Positions 27,734 to 36,694 are shown, counted from the first letter of the stretch. The stretch: 64,000 nt of DNA from Nitrospirales bacterium (GCA_021604105.1 BQIW01000006.1:1-64000), one strand, 5' to 3'. Numbers and translations are program-made. Notes: a model not told the origin generated them from the sequence alone.

Positions 27734-28201
27734 ATGCAAAATAATTTCATTCTTGGTGTTGTAGGTTTTTTTCTACTCCTTGGTGCCTGCGCCTCGCAGC
27801 ATTCGTCCAATAATAACGTTGATGAACAGGTGGATCTCTATCTCAGCACACTAGATGATAAGCATTTCGTCTGGTGCGAATTAGATCTGGAGCAATGTCG
27901 GCGTGACTTTGAGGCATGGAAACTCACCAAACACGGTCTCAGCATGATCAAGGAATTCGAACGAGAGAATACTGATCAACCGGACAATACCCAGCACTTG
28001 CCGAATGTCTTTCGTACGCGATTTGTGGAGGAAGGCCGGTTAGAAGAAGAAATGGTAGGAAAAGACGGCAAGGGGCAGAGCATCGATCGGGATCCAGAAG
28101 GCTTGAATTGGTCCTATTGGACTATCGAGAATAATCGACATCCCATCCAGGAAAGCATGAGTATGCCGCCAAGAACTCATGGTCCCCATGTCGCACCCTG
28201 A
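27734..28201 (+). CDS. Putative lipoprotein of unknown function
   Basis: The start is ATG 27734, with CGGAGG six bases upstream; the track's GTG at 27728 sits too close to that site. The 155-residue product has a signal sequence (MQNNFILGVVGFFLLLGAC) ending in a lipobox, with the cysteine at about residue 20. The mature part is acidic and rich in Glu, Asp and Asn. Two cysteines in HFVWCELDLEQCRRDFEAW could pair. No family is recognised. It stands alone between tRNA-Arg and the convergent ABC permease gene. Confidence 0.7.
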   Translation: MQNNFILGVVGFFLLLGACASQHSSNNNVDEQVDLYLSTLDDKHFVWCELDLEQCRRDFEAWKLTKHGLSMIKEFERENTDQPDNTQHLPNVFRTRFVEEGRLEEEMVGKDGKGQSIDRDPEGLNWSYWTIENNRHPIQESMSMPPRTHGPHVAP

Positions 28202-28387
28202 TAGCCTCAGGGAGCTCACCCCAAAGGGGATTTTCCCTACCCATTCCCAGACTTTTATATTCTTTCTAACACGACAGGTTTACTCTCATCATTCTGTTCA
28301 GATCCATCTACCTGATACTCCATAACGCCGTTTGAAAAACCTCCAACAGAAAAAAGTGCTGACAAACAAAGGATCTATTCGAAAAAC

Positions 28388-29179
28388 TTATTCCCCAACT
28401 CGAACCAGCATGCCACGATCTTTACAGATATTGAAGGTGTGGTAGAACCATGCCACGATGATCAAAAGGAATCCACCATTGAGGCCCGTGGCCCACAGCA
28501 AATGTGTCACCGGGGCGTTACCGGTAGTGAGGACCCCACGCATTCCTTCAAAGATATGCGCAGGAGGAACTATCCAGGCAAGAGATTGCAGCACCGGCGG
28601 AAGGACCTCAATGGGGTAAAACACGCACGAGATGGGTTGAAAGAGAAAGACCATGCCCCAGGCCAGCACTTCGGCCTGTTGCCCAAAGCGCATGATGATG
28701 GAAGTGGTGAGCACGCCGATAATCCAACCTGATATAACAAGATTGAGAACGAAGGGGAGCAAGGAGAGTCCCATCTGGAGGATATCGTAGGAATAAAACA
28801 CCCAGGCGAAAAGCATCATCAGACCGCCCACGGCCGTGACCTTGAGCACGCTCATGGTCATAGTCGCAACGAGATATTCTCCGACCGTTAATGGACTGGC
28901 AAACAGGTTCATCAGATTGCGAGCCCACATTTCTTCTAGAAATGAGACGGCAATGCCCTGCTGCGCCCGAAACAACACATCCCAGAGGATCAGCGCCCCA
29001 AGAAAAAATGAGACGGCGCCATGCAGCGACATCCCAACCTTTTCCAGATAAATCGTAATGAATCCCCACACCACGAGATCTAAAAACGGCCAATAAAAAA
29101 TCTCCAGCAACCGGGCAAAGCTTCGCTTGTAGAGATACATATGACGGGATAAGAGAGCAACGATACGACCAAGACTCAT
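28388..29179 (-). CDS. ABC-2 type transporter permease
   Basis: This 263-residue protein has about six membrane helices, and the last third fits an ABC-2 permease (MVFLFQPISCVFYPIEVLPPVLQSLAWIVPPAHIFEGMRG). Such permeases export polysaccharides, lipids, drugs or unknown molecules. The start overlaps the ATPase stop as ATGA, so the pair is translated together. It is the last gene of the run that includes a hexaheme cytochrome and molybdenum cofactor genes. The substrate is unknown. Confidence 0.92.
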   Translation of the reverse strand: MSLGRIVALLSRHMYLYKRSFARLLEIFYWPFLDLVVWGFITIYLEKVGMSLHGAVSFFLGALILWDVLFRAQQGIAVSFLEEMWARNLMNLFASPLTVGEYLVATMTMSVLKVTAVGGLMMLFAWVFYSYDILQMGLSLLPFVLNLVISGWIIGVLTTSIIMRFGQQAEVLAWGMVFLFQPISCVFYPIEVLPPVLQSLAWIVPPAHIFEGMRGVLTTGNAPVTHLLWATGLNGGFLLIIVAWFYHTFNICKDRGMLVRVGE

Positions 29180-29931
29180 GGACCGTTCTGTTCCCTGGCC
29201 AGCTTTAAAAAGACCTCTTCCAGATCCCGTTGACCGTACCGTTGAATGATTTCCGTGGCGGTGCCTTCCGCCACAATTTTCCCCCGTTGCAGGAAGATAA
29301 TCCGATCGGACATTTCCTCCATCTCCCGCATGTTGTGCGAGGTATAGAGAATACTCAATCCTTCCGAGCGTTGGTATTCTTTTAAAAACGATTTAATCTT
29401 ATTGACGATATCAGGATCCAAGCTGGCTGTCGGCTCGTCTAGAAACAACACCTTGGGTTCGGTCATGATGGCTTTGGCCAAAGTCAGTCTGGACATTTGG
29501 CCGGAAGACAGTTTTCTCGTGAGGCGATGCCGGATATCTTCCATCTCCAACTTTTTGACGATGTCATCAATGCGCTGCTGAATATGCTTGAGTTCATAGA
29601 GCCTCGCGATGACCTTCAGGTTTTCCTCTACAGTTAAAGAAAACGGCATCGAAATATAGGTGGAGGAAAAATTCACTTGCTGTAGGATCGTTTCTCGATG
29701 TGTGGCCAGATCCAGCCCAAACATGTGAATACTTCCGATGGTTGGTGTGATCAAACCCAACAACATATGAATCGTGGTGGTTTTGCCGGCGCCATTCGGG
29801 CCAAGCAAACCGAGGATTTCACCTTTTTTGATGTCGAAGGAGATATTATCGACGGCCGTAAAGCCTTGAAACCGTTTGCTGAGATTTCGAACTTCAACGA
29901 CAGAGGAAGCCATGGAATCGGAGGCAGGCAT
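29176..29931 (-). CDS. ABC transporter ATP-binding protein
   Basis: This 251-residue ATPase partners the ABC-2 permease. It has Walker A GLLGPNGAGKTTTIHMLLGL, Q-loop VNFSSTYISMPFSLTVEEN, signature KLSSGQMSRLTLAKA (LSSGQ), Walker B KVLFLDEPTASLD and switch His in LYTSHNMREME. The start overlaps the cytochrome stop by one base (TAATG) and the stop overlaps the permease start by four bases. Tight coupling to a cytochrome c gene is unusual and hints at a shared role at the membrane. Confidence 0.94.
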   Translation of the reverse strand: MPASDSMASSVVEVRNLSKRFQGFTAVDNISFDIKKGEILGLLGPNGAGKTTTIHMLLGLITPTIGSIHMFGLDLATHRETILQQVNFSSTYISMPFSLTVEENLKVIARLYELKHIQQRIDDIVKKLEMEDIRHRLTRKLSSGQMSRLTLAKAIMTEPKVLFLDEPTASLDPDIVNKIKSFLKEYQRSEGLSILYTSHNMREMEEMSDRIIFLQRGKIVAEGTATEIIQRYGQRDLEEVFLKLAREQNGP

Positions 29932-30629
29932 TAAAACAAAAATCCACCAATTTTATCGGGTAAGTGACAGGTTTCACAGCGATTACTCAGCACCTCGCCT
30001 TCGTACTGTTGTTTGCCATCATGACAACGAAGGCAATCGGCCATACTGGCTTTCCAGAGCATCGAGTCTTTTGGCTGATCTGGTTCATGGGGTTGGTCAT
30101 CAAGTTTAACATGCCCGCGCGGGATCACAATGGGATACCCTTTAATCGGCGATCCATGGACGACGCGCCCGTGACAGGTTGTACACCCCTCACCTTTTCC
30201 ACGCTTTTTAAAGGCCTCCATATGTTCCCGGTGATTCATGATCAGTCCGACATCTTTCACGGGTGTGGGCAGATCACGGACGGAGACTTCCGTCACCCGC
30301 AAGATGGCTCGATGACAACTGATGCACACGGAAGAAGTCACATGGGATTCAAGATTATGGGGTTCGGTCGGGGTTCCGAAAACCGTGATCGTGACGTCTT
30401 CTATCCCGGCGAAGATTTTATCCTGAATAAACCCGGAAATGCCTGGACGCACGTGGCAATCGACACAGGTGACATCTTTATGACTGGATTGTATCCAGGA
30501 ATCGTAGGATGGTCTGATGGTATGACAACTCGCACAGAAGGTGGGCTGATTGGTCAGCGGGATAGCCGCAGCCCCTCCTAAGGCCAGCACCAGGAGTGTG
30601 GCCGCCATAAGGATCAGGCCTTTTCCCAT
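29931..30629 (-). CDS. Membrane-anchored hexaheme cytochrome c (NapC/NirT-like)
   Basis: This 232-residue protein has an N-terminal uncleaved membrane helix (LILMAATLLVLALGGAAAIPL) and six CxxCH heme c sites: CASCH (C32), CVDCH (C55), CISCH (C102), CTTCH (C149), CLRCH (C199) and CETCH (C218). The first part resembles NapC/NirT quinol dehydrogenases (PTFCASCHTIRPSYDSWIQSSHKDVTCVDCHV), which pass electrons from quinol to periplasmic reductases. Its redox partner is not in the window. It starts five bases after mobB and is coupled to the ABC genes, so the whole set is probably one transcript. Confidence 0.92.
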   Translation of the reverse strand: MGKGLILMAATLLVLALGGAAAIPLTNQPTFCASCHTIRPSYDSWIQSSHKDVTCVDCHVRPGISGFIQDKIFAGIEDVTITVFGTPTEPHNLESHVTSSVCISCHRAILRVTEVSVRDLPTPVKDVGLIMNHREHMEAFKKRGKGEGCTTCHGRVVHGSPIKGYPIVIPRGHVKLDDQPHEPDQPKDSMLWKASMADCLRCHDGKQQYEGEVLSNRCETCHLPDKIGGFLF

Positions 30630-30634
30630 GAAGG

Positions 30635-31138
30635 CTACGAATCCCTGTGGAGGGGGAACTGTTTCATGATCAGTTGCGCCAGTCCCTGGACGTCGTCGCG
30701 ATCAAACCAGGGAGCCGAGCATTCGATGCGTTTCATCGAGGCGACCGCCAACAAACCATCCAACGATACATCCACTTCTTGTAACTGCTCACGCACGACG
30801 ACGACCTTGGGAAGACCTTGGCTTTTCCAGCCTTCGGCAATAATCAAATCGATTTCACCATTGATAAACCGATCCCGAACTTGATCGACAGGAAGTTCTT
30901 CCGGGACATCAGCAAACATGGCCAAGCTCCCTTTGGATAAGACAATGACCGTACTGGCCCCTGCACGTTTGTGACGCCAACTGTCTTTGCCTTCGGTATC
31001 CAGGTCAAACCCGTGACCGGCATGCTTAATCGTGGCCACTCGATAGCCCGCATGCGTCAGTTCCGGGATCAGGCGTTCGATAAGCGTCGTTTTGCCACTG
31101 TTGGAGCGGCCAACAAAACCCACAATGGGAGGTATCAT
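30635..31138 (-). CDS. mobB: Molybdopterin-guanine dinucleotide biosynthesis protein MobB
   Basis: MobB is a small GTP-binding protein that assists MobA in forming the guanine dinucleotide cofactor. The 167-residue product begins PPIVGFVGRSNSGKTTLIERLIPEL with Walker A, then YRVATIKHAGHGFDLDTEGKDSWRHKRAGA, the family signature, and LIIAEGWKSQGLPKVVVVR. mobA is not adjacent. The gene follows moeA and leads directly into the cytochrome gene. Confidence 0.94.
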   Translation of the reverse strand: MIPPIVGFVGRSNSGKTTLIERLIPELTHAGYRVATIKHAGHGFDLDTEGKDSWRHKRAGASTVIVLSKGSLAMFADVPEELPVDQVRDRFINGEIDLIIAEGWKSQGLPKVVVVREQLQEVDVSLDGLLAVASMKRIECSAPWFDRDDVQGLAQLIMKQFPLHRDS

Positions 31139-31220
31139 GATGAGCCCTATACTTCCTTCTCGGAGATCAAAAATTCCCAGTAGGCGCCATGAATGATAAA
31201 AAAAATAAAGCCTCGGTTGC

Positions 31221-32450
31221 TTAAAAGTTTCGAGATAATAATTGGACGTTTACGGAATCACCTGGCTTGAGAGATTCAACTTCTTCCGGGACATCAATAA
31301 ACCCATTGGCTTTCACCATTGAGGTGAGTATGCCTGACCCTTGCCCACCGGTTGTCCTGACCGTGAGAACGCCATTTTCGTGCTGAAGAATTCCCCGGAG
31401 AAAATGCCGCCGGTCTGTATGTTTGGAAAATGATTCTTGAAACAGCGCCTTTACAACCGGGCGTTCCCATTTCCGATGCCCACCCATTTTCAACATGGCC
31501 GGGCGCACGAGTTGATCAAAAGTGACCATGGAGGAAACCGGGTTCCCAGGCAAGCCAAATGCGAGTTTCCCTTGGATTTTCCCGAATGCGACCGGTTGCC
31601 CGGGGCGAATCGCCAATTTCCAGAAATTCATGTCTGCACCAAGTTCCGCAAACACCGGCTTGGTAAAATCGTAATCTCCCATGGAGACCCCGCCGGACAA
31701 CACTAAAATGTCACAGGTGAGGCCTTGACGGATTTTGTCTTTTAAGGAGACCGGGTCATCTTTCGCAATACCCAAGAGGACCGGAATGCCCCCTGATTCC
31801 TGAACAGCAGCAGCTATACCATAACTGTTGGAATTCACGATCTTATGCTCATCAAATGATTCATCCAGATCTGCCAATTCATCCCCGGTAGAAAGGATCG
31901 CCACCCGAGGACGCTGTGACACGAGGACGAAGGATTTGGCCAGAATAGCCAACATGCCGATTTCCCCCGAACGCAATTGAGTTCCTTTGGGGATAATACA
32001 CTCTCCTTCGATAACATCTTCCCCTTTTGGCCTGATATTGGAACCCTGACCGGCTTCAGCCTTCATAATACGGACTGTGGTATCCGTGGGCTCAGTATAT
32101 TCCACTCGTACAACAGTATCTGCCCCAGCCGGCACGGGAGCCCCGGTCATAATCCGAATCGCTTCGCCTGGTCCGACGGTTTTGGTAGCTACGGCCCCCG
32201 CTGCAACATCCTCCACAATTTTTAATTCAGGAATGCGTGTGATGGCATAATCCTGCTTAATGTCCGCCCAGCGGACCGCAAAGCCGTCCATCGCTGAATT
32301 GTCCCACGGCGGATTGGATCGTGGAGCAAGAATATCTTCTCCCAAAACCCGCCCAAGGGAATCAAGAAGGCCTATTTTTTCACAACCCAAAGGATTCGCC
32401 GTGTTCAGGACGGTTTGTTGGGCTGAAGTCAACGAAGTAAGCTGATCCAT
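31221..32450 (-). CDS. moeA: Molybdopterin molybdenumtransferase MoeA
   Basis: MoeA inserts molybdate into adenylylated molybdopterin. The 409 residues cover the four MoeA domains. Visible motifs are PPWDNSAMDGFAVRWAD, the swivelling domain GEAIRIMTGAPVPAGADTVVRVE, GEDV, and the MogA-like domain LSTGDELAD, DILVLSGGVSMGDYDF and FGLPGNPVSSMVTF. It follows a terminator located between mrp and moeA, so it may have its own promoter or be set by attenuation. mobB follows at 82 bases. Confidence 0.96.
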   Translation of the reverse strand: MDQLTSLTSAQQTVLNTANPLGCEKIGLLDSLGRVLGEDILAPRSNPPWDNSAMDGFAVRWADIKQDYAITRIPELKIVEDVAAGAVATKTVGPGEAIRIMTGAPVPAGADTVVRVEYTEPTDTTVRIMKAEAGQGSNIRPKGEDVIEGECIIPKGTQLRSGEIGMLAILAKSFVLVSQRPRVAILSTGDELADLDESFDEHKIVNSNSYGIAAAVQESGGIPVLLGIAKDDPVSLKDKIRQGLTCDILVLSGGVSMGDYDFTKPVFAELGADMNFWKLAIRPGQPVAFGKIQGKLAFGLPGNPVSSMVTFDQLVRPAMLKMGGHRKWERPVVKALFQESFSKHTDRRHFLRGILQHENGVLTVRTTGGQGSGILTSMVKANGFIDVPEEVESLKPGDSVNVQLLSRNF

Positions 32451-32491
32451 ATACCTTGCCTAATCCTGCCGAAGGTTAAAGTAGCGCCCCC

Positions 32492-32520
32492 AAAAAAAGA
32501 CCTGCATTCTGCAGGAGTCT
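32492..32520 (-). terminator. Terminator-like hairpin between mrp and moeA
   Basis: On the minus strand CCTGCA-GAA-TGCAGG forms a perfect six-base stem, flanked by AGA and TCT that can extend it, followed by a run of seven T. It lies about 100 bases after the mrp stop and 41 bases before the moeA start, dividing the molybdenum cofactor gene train. Confidence 0.75.
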
Positions 32521-32621
32521 CGCACGGTGACACCACAAAAAAATATGCATTCGTTCCTATGCCGTTCGTGTCAAAAAGTCGGATAGTCGGAGACCTCACC
32601 CTACCCTGCTCCAGGTACCGA

Positions 32622-33587
32622 TTAGGCCTTTTTGAATGGAGCCGGCCTGGCCGACACCTTCACCAGAGAATCTTTTTTCTTACAAAACTCCTCGACTTTG
32701 TTCGCAATCCCATGAATAGAGTCAGCCGTGGGAAGATCAGAATGAAACAAGGCATAGGGTTCGCCACGATCACATTGGAGAACCATCTCCGGATCCAGTG
32801 GCACGCGCCCGAGGAAAGGGACGCCCATGCCTTCAGCCGAGGCTTCGCCTCCACCTTTTCTAAACAACTCAATGGATTTGTGGCAATGAGGGCAGTCTAA
32901 ACCGCTCATATTTTCCACAATACCAATGATAGGAAGCTCACTATCCCTCGCAAAGGTGACCGACTTACGGGAATCTAACAGAGCCACCTCCTGCGGAGTA
33001 GATACAATCACGCAACCTGTCACATCACCGATGAGATCAATCGTCGTCACCGATTCATTCCCGGTTCCTGGCGGAAGGTCGATGAGCAGAAAATTGAGGT
33101 CTTGCCATTCTACTCCACCCAGCAATTGATTGATGAATTCAAACTTGTAGGCATCCCGCCAAATGATAGGATCATCGGAATTTTGCAAAAGAAACGACAT
33201 CGAGGCAATTTTTAGATTATAGGCTTGGTGCGGAATTATTCCACCGCCTGTACTAATTTTGAGTTTTTGGCCTTCGGCCCCTACCATTTTGGGGATATTA
33301 GGGCCATGAATATCCATGTCGCATATCCCCACCTCATAGCCTTTAAGGGCCAGACTAATGGCGAGATTGGTGGTCATCGTACTTTTCCCGACTCCGCCCT
33401 TATTGCTCATCACCAGGATTTTGTAATCGATACGCTCCATGCGTTTTCCAACCAGCCAGCGACTATGACCCTCACGGTCTTTTTGGCAGGTTTCAGTTTC
33501 ATCACAAATTGCACAGGCCCACATATAAGTACAGACATCCCCACTCGAACTCGGGGATGGTTGAATCATATTCAGTTCAGTTGCCAT
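32622..33587 (-). CDS. mrp: Mrp/NBP35-family iron-sulfur carrier P-loop ATPase
   Basis: From ATG 33587 (GGAGGG upstream) this 321-residue protein is a deviant-Walker P-loop ATPase. Motifs are MSNKGGVGKSTMTTNLA, CDMDIHGPNIPKM, LLIDLPPGTGNE and NMSGLDCPHCHKSIELF, whose CxxC pair holds a bridging Fe-S cluster in the dimer. An N-terminal CTYMWACAICDETETC cluster (C-x5-C-x2-C-x5-C) resembles the extra cluster of eukaryotic NBP35. Mrp proteins deliver Fe-S clusters to target enzymes. The neighbours suggest molybdoenzymes as clients, which is inference. Confidence 0.93.
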   Translation of the reverse strand: MATELNMIQPSPSSSGDVCTYMWACAICDETETCQKDREGHSRWLVGKRMERIDYKILVMSNKGGVGKSTMTTNLAISLALKGYEVGICDMDIHGPNIPKMVGAEGQKLKISTGGGIIPHQAYNLKIASMSFLLQNSDDPIIWRDAYKFEFINQLLGGVEWQDLNFLLIDLPPGTGNESVTTIDLIGDVTGCVIVSTPQEVALLDSRKSVTFARDSELPIIGIVENMSGLDCPHCHKSIELFRKGGGEASAEGMGVPFLGRVPLDPEMVLQCDRGEPYALFHSDLPTADSIHGIANKVEEFCKKKDSLVKVSARPAPFKKA

Positions 33588-33645
33588 GAATCCCTCCACA
33601 TACATCCACTACGATGATAATTTCCTATAAATCCGGCCACATAGG

Positions 33646-34125
33646 TCATAACGTGACTTTACGTCCTATTTTCTCCACCATATGCTCTACAAGCGGTAAC
33701 ACGATATCAAGATTTTCCTGTACGCCTTTCACACTTCCCGGCAAATTCATAATCAGTGTGGTTCCCTTAATTCCAGCCGTTCCGCGGGAGAGCATGGCGG
33801 TCCGGACTTTTTTAAAACTTTCAGCCCGCATGGCTTCTCCGATACCAGGGATCTCTTTGTCAATCACGTCCTTGGTTGCCTCTGGCGCCCAATCTGTTGG
33901 TCGCACACCCGTTCCCCCCAGGGTCAAAATGATATGGGGCTCGGTCGTTTCACAGAGTGTGTCTAACTTGCGGGAAATGGCCTGACGGTCATCCCCCACA
34001 ACATCATAAGATAAAAGGGTTAGCTGGTGGTTCGTCAAGATTTTTTCCAAATGTTTACGATTCTCATCTGGCTGTTGGCCTGACTGTATTTTGCTGCTGA
34101 CTAGTATCACCGCCACCTGGATCAT
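33646..34125 (-). CDS. MoaB/Mog-family molybdopterin adenylyltransferase
   Basis: This 159-residue protein has the MoCF-binding fold. It shows QVAVILVSSKIQSG, TLGGTGVRPTDWAPEATKDVIDKEIPGIGEAMRAESFKKVRTAMLSRGTAGIKGTTLIMNLPGS, which covers the molybdopterin-binding GGTG and the PGS motif. It adenylylates molybdopterin before MoeA adds molybdate. MoaB and Mog are hard to tell apart by sequence alone, so I give no symbol. It lies between tatC and mrp on the same strand. Confidence 0.92.
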   Translation of the reverse strand: MIQVAVILVSSKIQSGQQPDENRKHLEKILTNHQLTLLSYDVVGDDRQAISRKLDTLCETTEPHIILTLGGTGVRPTDWAPEATKDVIDKEIPGIGEAMRAESFKKVRTAMLSRGTAGIKGTTLIMNLPGSVKGVQENLDIVLPLVEHMVEKIGRKVTL

Positions 34126-34149
34126 CTCGAGCCTCGGCTGAGTGCCATG

Positions 34150-35106
34150 TTATCTCGGACCAGAGTCCGGAACGTCGACATATTCTTCATCCCCGCTAGA
34201 CCCAGCGCCCACTGGTTGCGGAGCTAAGGGGGGACGCCGGACTACCGGTTGGCCGGAGGCCGGAGTTGGCGCCGTAGCATCCTCACTTTCTGGAGATTTC
34301 TTCTTGCCAAAGACCTGGGCACTGATAATCCCCACCTCATAAAAGAAATACATCGGGATGGCCATAATACATTGATTAAAGGGATCAGGCGTGGGGGTAA
34401 GGATTGCTGCGAAGAGAAATGACCCCAAAAATGCCCATTTCCGGTATTTTCGTAAAATAGGAGCATCCACCCACCCTAATTTCGCCATCAAGGTCAACGC
34501 GAGCGGCACTTCAAAAATCAACCCAAAGACCAACAGGAACCAGAGAATAAACCCCACATAATTGGCGATAGAAATTTGTGCAATAAATCCCGAAGCCAGG
34601 CCATAGGAAATTAAAAAATGCAACGCGAAGGGCAACACGACAAAGAAACAAAAGGTCAATCCCAAATAAAAGGCGACGGTGCTAATCGCAGTGAAAGGCC
34701 CGACAAATCGGCGTTCCTGGGCATGTAACCCCGGAAGAACAAATTGCCACACTTCCCACAACCAGTGCGGGGTCGACAAGACCAGGGCGCATAAGCCGGC
34801 CACCTTCACATTTTGCCACAAGGCTTCAGCCGGGGAGAGAAAGACGAAGGGAATTTTTGGCAAATCCGACGGCATCCATTCCCATGAATCTAAAATAAAA
34901 TAATTTTGCAGAGGAATCCGAAGCCAGGACACCAGTGTATCCGCATAAAAGAATGTCCCAACAAAAACACAGGCCATGACAATGACTGCCCGCGTGAGTC
35001 GCCATTGGAACTCTTGCAAATGCTCCATGACGGGCATTTTCTTGTCTTCCAGTGGTTTAAAGACTTTCTCTTCAAACCAGGAGCCCAGCTTACTTTGTTT
35101 GGCCAT
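34150..35106 (-). CDS. tatC: Sec-independent translocase protein TatC with extended tail
   Basis: TatC is the twin-arginine signal receptor of the Tat pathway, which exports folded cofactor-bearing proteins. Six membrane helices are visible. The start region has MPVMEHLQEFQWRLTRAVIV (the EHLxELRxR motif), then FVFLSPAEALWQNVKV and FGLIFEVPLALTLMAKLGWV. The 318 residues exceed the usual 240-260 because a Pro/Ala/Glu-rich cytoplasmic tail of about 55 residues follows the last helix. Its location beside molybdenum cofactor genes fits, since molybdoenzymes are main Tat cargo. No tatA or tatB is nearby. Confidence 0.95.
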   Translation of the reverse strand: MAKQSKLGSWFEEKVFKPLEDKKMPVMEHLQEFQWRLTRAVIVMACVFVGTFFYADTLVSWLRIPLQNYFILDSWEWMPSDLPKIPFVFLSPAEALWQNVKVAGLCALVLSTPHWLWEVWQFVLPGLHAQERRFVGPFTAISTVAFYLGLTFCFFVVLPFALHFLISYGLASGFIAQISIANYVGFILWFLLVFGLIFEVPLALTLMAKLGWVDAPILRKYRKWAFLGSFLFAAILTPTPDPFNQCIMAIPMYFFYEVGIISAQVFGKKKSPESEDATAPTPASGQPVVRRPPLAPQPVGAGSSGDEEYVDVPDSGPR

Positions 35107-35170
35107 GTTACTCCCACACCCTCATAGGTCGAGGGGGGCTCAGAGTCGCCCCCCTCAGTGCTCTCATCCC

Positions 35171-36694
35171 TTATTGGGGATTCACCGCGATAAACAGATT
35201 ATTGCCACGACGGTTGACCAATAGAACGGCCAACTCATCTTTGCCGATTTTTGAGGCAATCTGTTTGAAATCGTCGATGGTTTTCACGGCTTGACGACTC
35301 ACCTCCTGAATGACGTCACCAACTTGGATACCAGCAGCCTCTACGGCACTGCCGGATTCCACTTTGGAGACAACCACACCTTTGATTTGTTCAGGAATAT
35401 TGAACTCGCTCCGGCTTTCCCCACTAATCGGGGCAACGGCCAATCCCGATAACACGTTATCGAGTTTTTCCATAGCGGGAGCTTTTTCCTCTTCCACCGG
35501 CGCATTCTTTGCCAGTACTTGATCGGAGGGCCGTTCTCCCAATTCCAAGGTCAGTACCGTCTCTTTGCCTTCACGGAGAACGGTAATTTCTTTTTGCATG
35601 CCCACCTTTGTTCGGGCGACAATGTTGCGTAGATGATTGACATCTTTAACCGCTTCCCCTCCGTATTCCAGGATCACGTCGCCCCGCTGAAGTCCAGCCT
35701 TGGCCGATGGACCAGCTTCGTGGACTTCACTGATTAATACCCCGCCCTGTTGACCCTCAGGTAATTGGAATGATTGGGCTAAGGCGGGGGTTAATTCCTG
35801 AATGGCCACTCCCATCCATCCCCTAACCACCTTTCCTGTTTCGATCAGGCTTGCGGCAATATCCTTCGCAATACTGACCGCGATCGCAAAGCCCACGCCT
35901 TCGGAACCGCCCGTCCTGGAAAAAATGGCCGTATTGATTCCGATCAGTTCCCCTTTCATATTTACCAGGGCCCCGCCAGAATTTCCCGGGTTAATCGCGG
36001 CATCCGTTTGAATGAAATCTTCATATTCCGTAATACCGACACTACCTCGGCCGAGGGCACTGATAATTCCCAAGGACACGGTATTACGTAAGCCAAATGG
36101 ACTCCCGAGGGCCAACACCACATCCCCAACACGAAGGGACTCATATTCTCCCCAGGCCACCGAAGGAAGTGGGCCATTTTCAAGTTTGACTTTAATGACG
36201 GCTAGATCGGTCTTTGGATCGGTCCCGACAACGGTGGCTGACATCTCTCGTCCATCATGAAAGGACACCTTAATATCACTCGCATCTTCCACGACGTGGT
36301 TATTCGTCAGAATATACCCCCGAGAATCAATAATTACTCCAGACCCGGCACTCATACCAGGAGGTCCGCCAGGACCTCCCCCTGGAGGACCACCACCAGG
36401 AGGACCACCGCCAGGAGGCCCACCGAACGGCCCGGGAGGTAAGCCTCTGGATGGACCTCCCCCACCCGTCACGGCCACGTTGACAACCGCCGGACCTACT
36501 TTTTCTACAATTTCTGAGAACCCCTCAATAAACGCTCCGGGTATAGCCGCTTCTGTGTGGGCAGGGGCAAACCACCCGTTTCCCAAAAATCCACCGACTA
36601 TCCCTAGTCCTAAAAATAGGACAAGGAAACCCCTTAGAGGGGCAATTCGAAACGGCCTGGCAGTGCCAGCAAACAACCGTGACATGTGCATCAT
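35171..36694 (-). CDS. degP: HtrA/DegP-family periplasmic serine protease
   Basis: This 507-residue protease/chaperone has an N-terminal membrane or signal helix (GFLVLFLGLGIVGGFLGNGW), then a trypsin-like domain with the triad H133 (TNNHVVEDA), D164 (KTDLAVIKV) and S240 (NPGNSGGALVNM). Two PDZ domains follow (about 290-390 and 415-500). Between the start and the catalytic domain lies a 30-residue Gly/Pro tract (GPFGGPPGGGPPGGG...). DegP-like enzymes clear misfolded periplasmic proteins. AGGAG precedes the start. It heads the minus-strand train with tatC and cofactor genes, a sensible pairing for quality control of exported enzymes. Confidence 0.95.
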   Translation of the reverse strand: MMHMSRLFAGTARPFRIAPLRGFLVLFLGLGIVGGFLGNGWFAPAHTEAAIPGAFIEGFSEIVEKVGPAVVNVAVTGGGGPSRGLPPGPFGGPPGGGPPGGGPPGGGPGGPPGMSAGSGVIIDSRGYILTNNHVVEDASDIKVSFHDGREMSATVVGTDPKTDLAVIKVKLENGPLPSVAWGEYESLRVGDVVLALGSPFGLRNTVSLGIISALGRGSVGITEYEDFIQTDAAINPGNSGGALVNMKGELIGINTAIFSRTGGSEGVGFAIAVSIAKDIAASLIETGKVVRGWMGVAIQELTPALAQSFQLPEGQQGGVLISEVHEAGPSAKAGLQRGDVILEYGGEAVKDVNHLRNIVARTKVGMQKEITVLREGKETVLTLELGERPSDQVLAKNAPVEEEKAPAMEKLDNVLSGLAVAPISGESRSEFNIPEQIKGVVVSKVESGSAVEAAGIQVGDVIQEVSRQAVKTIDDFKQIASKIGKDELAVLLVNRRGNNLFIAVNPQ

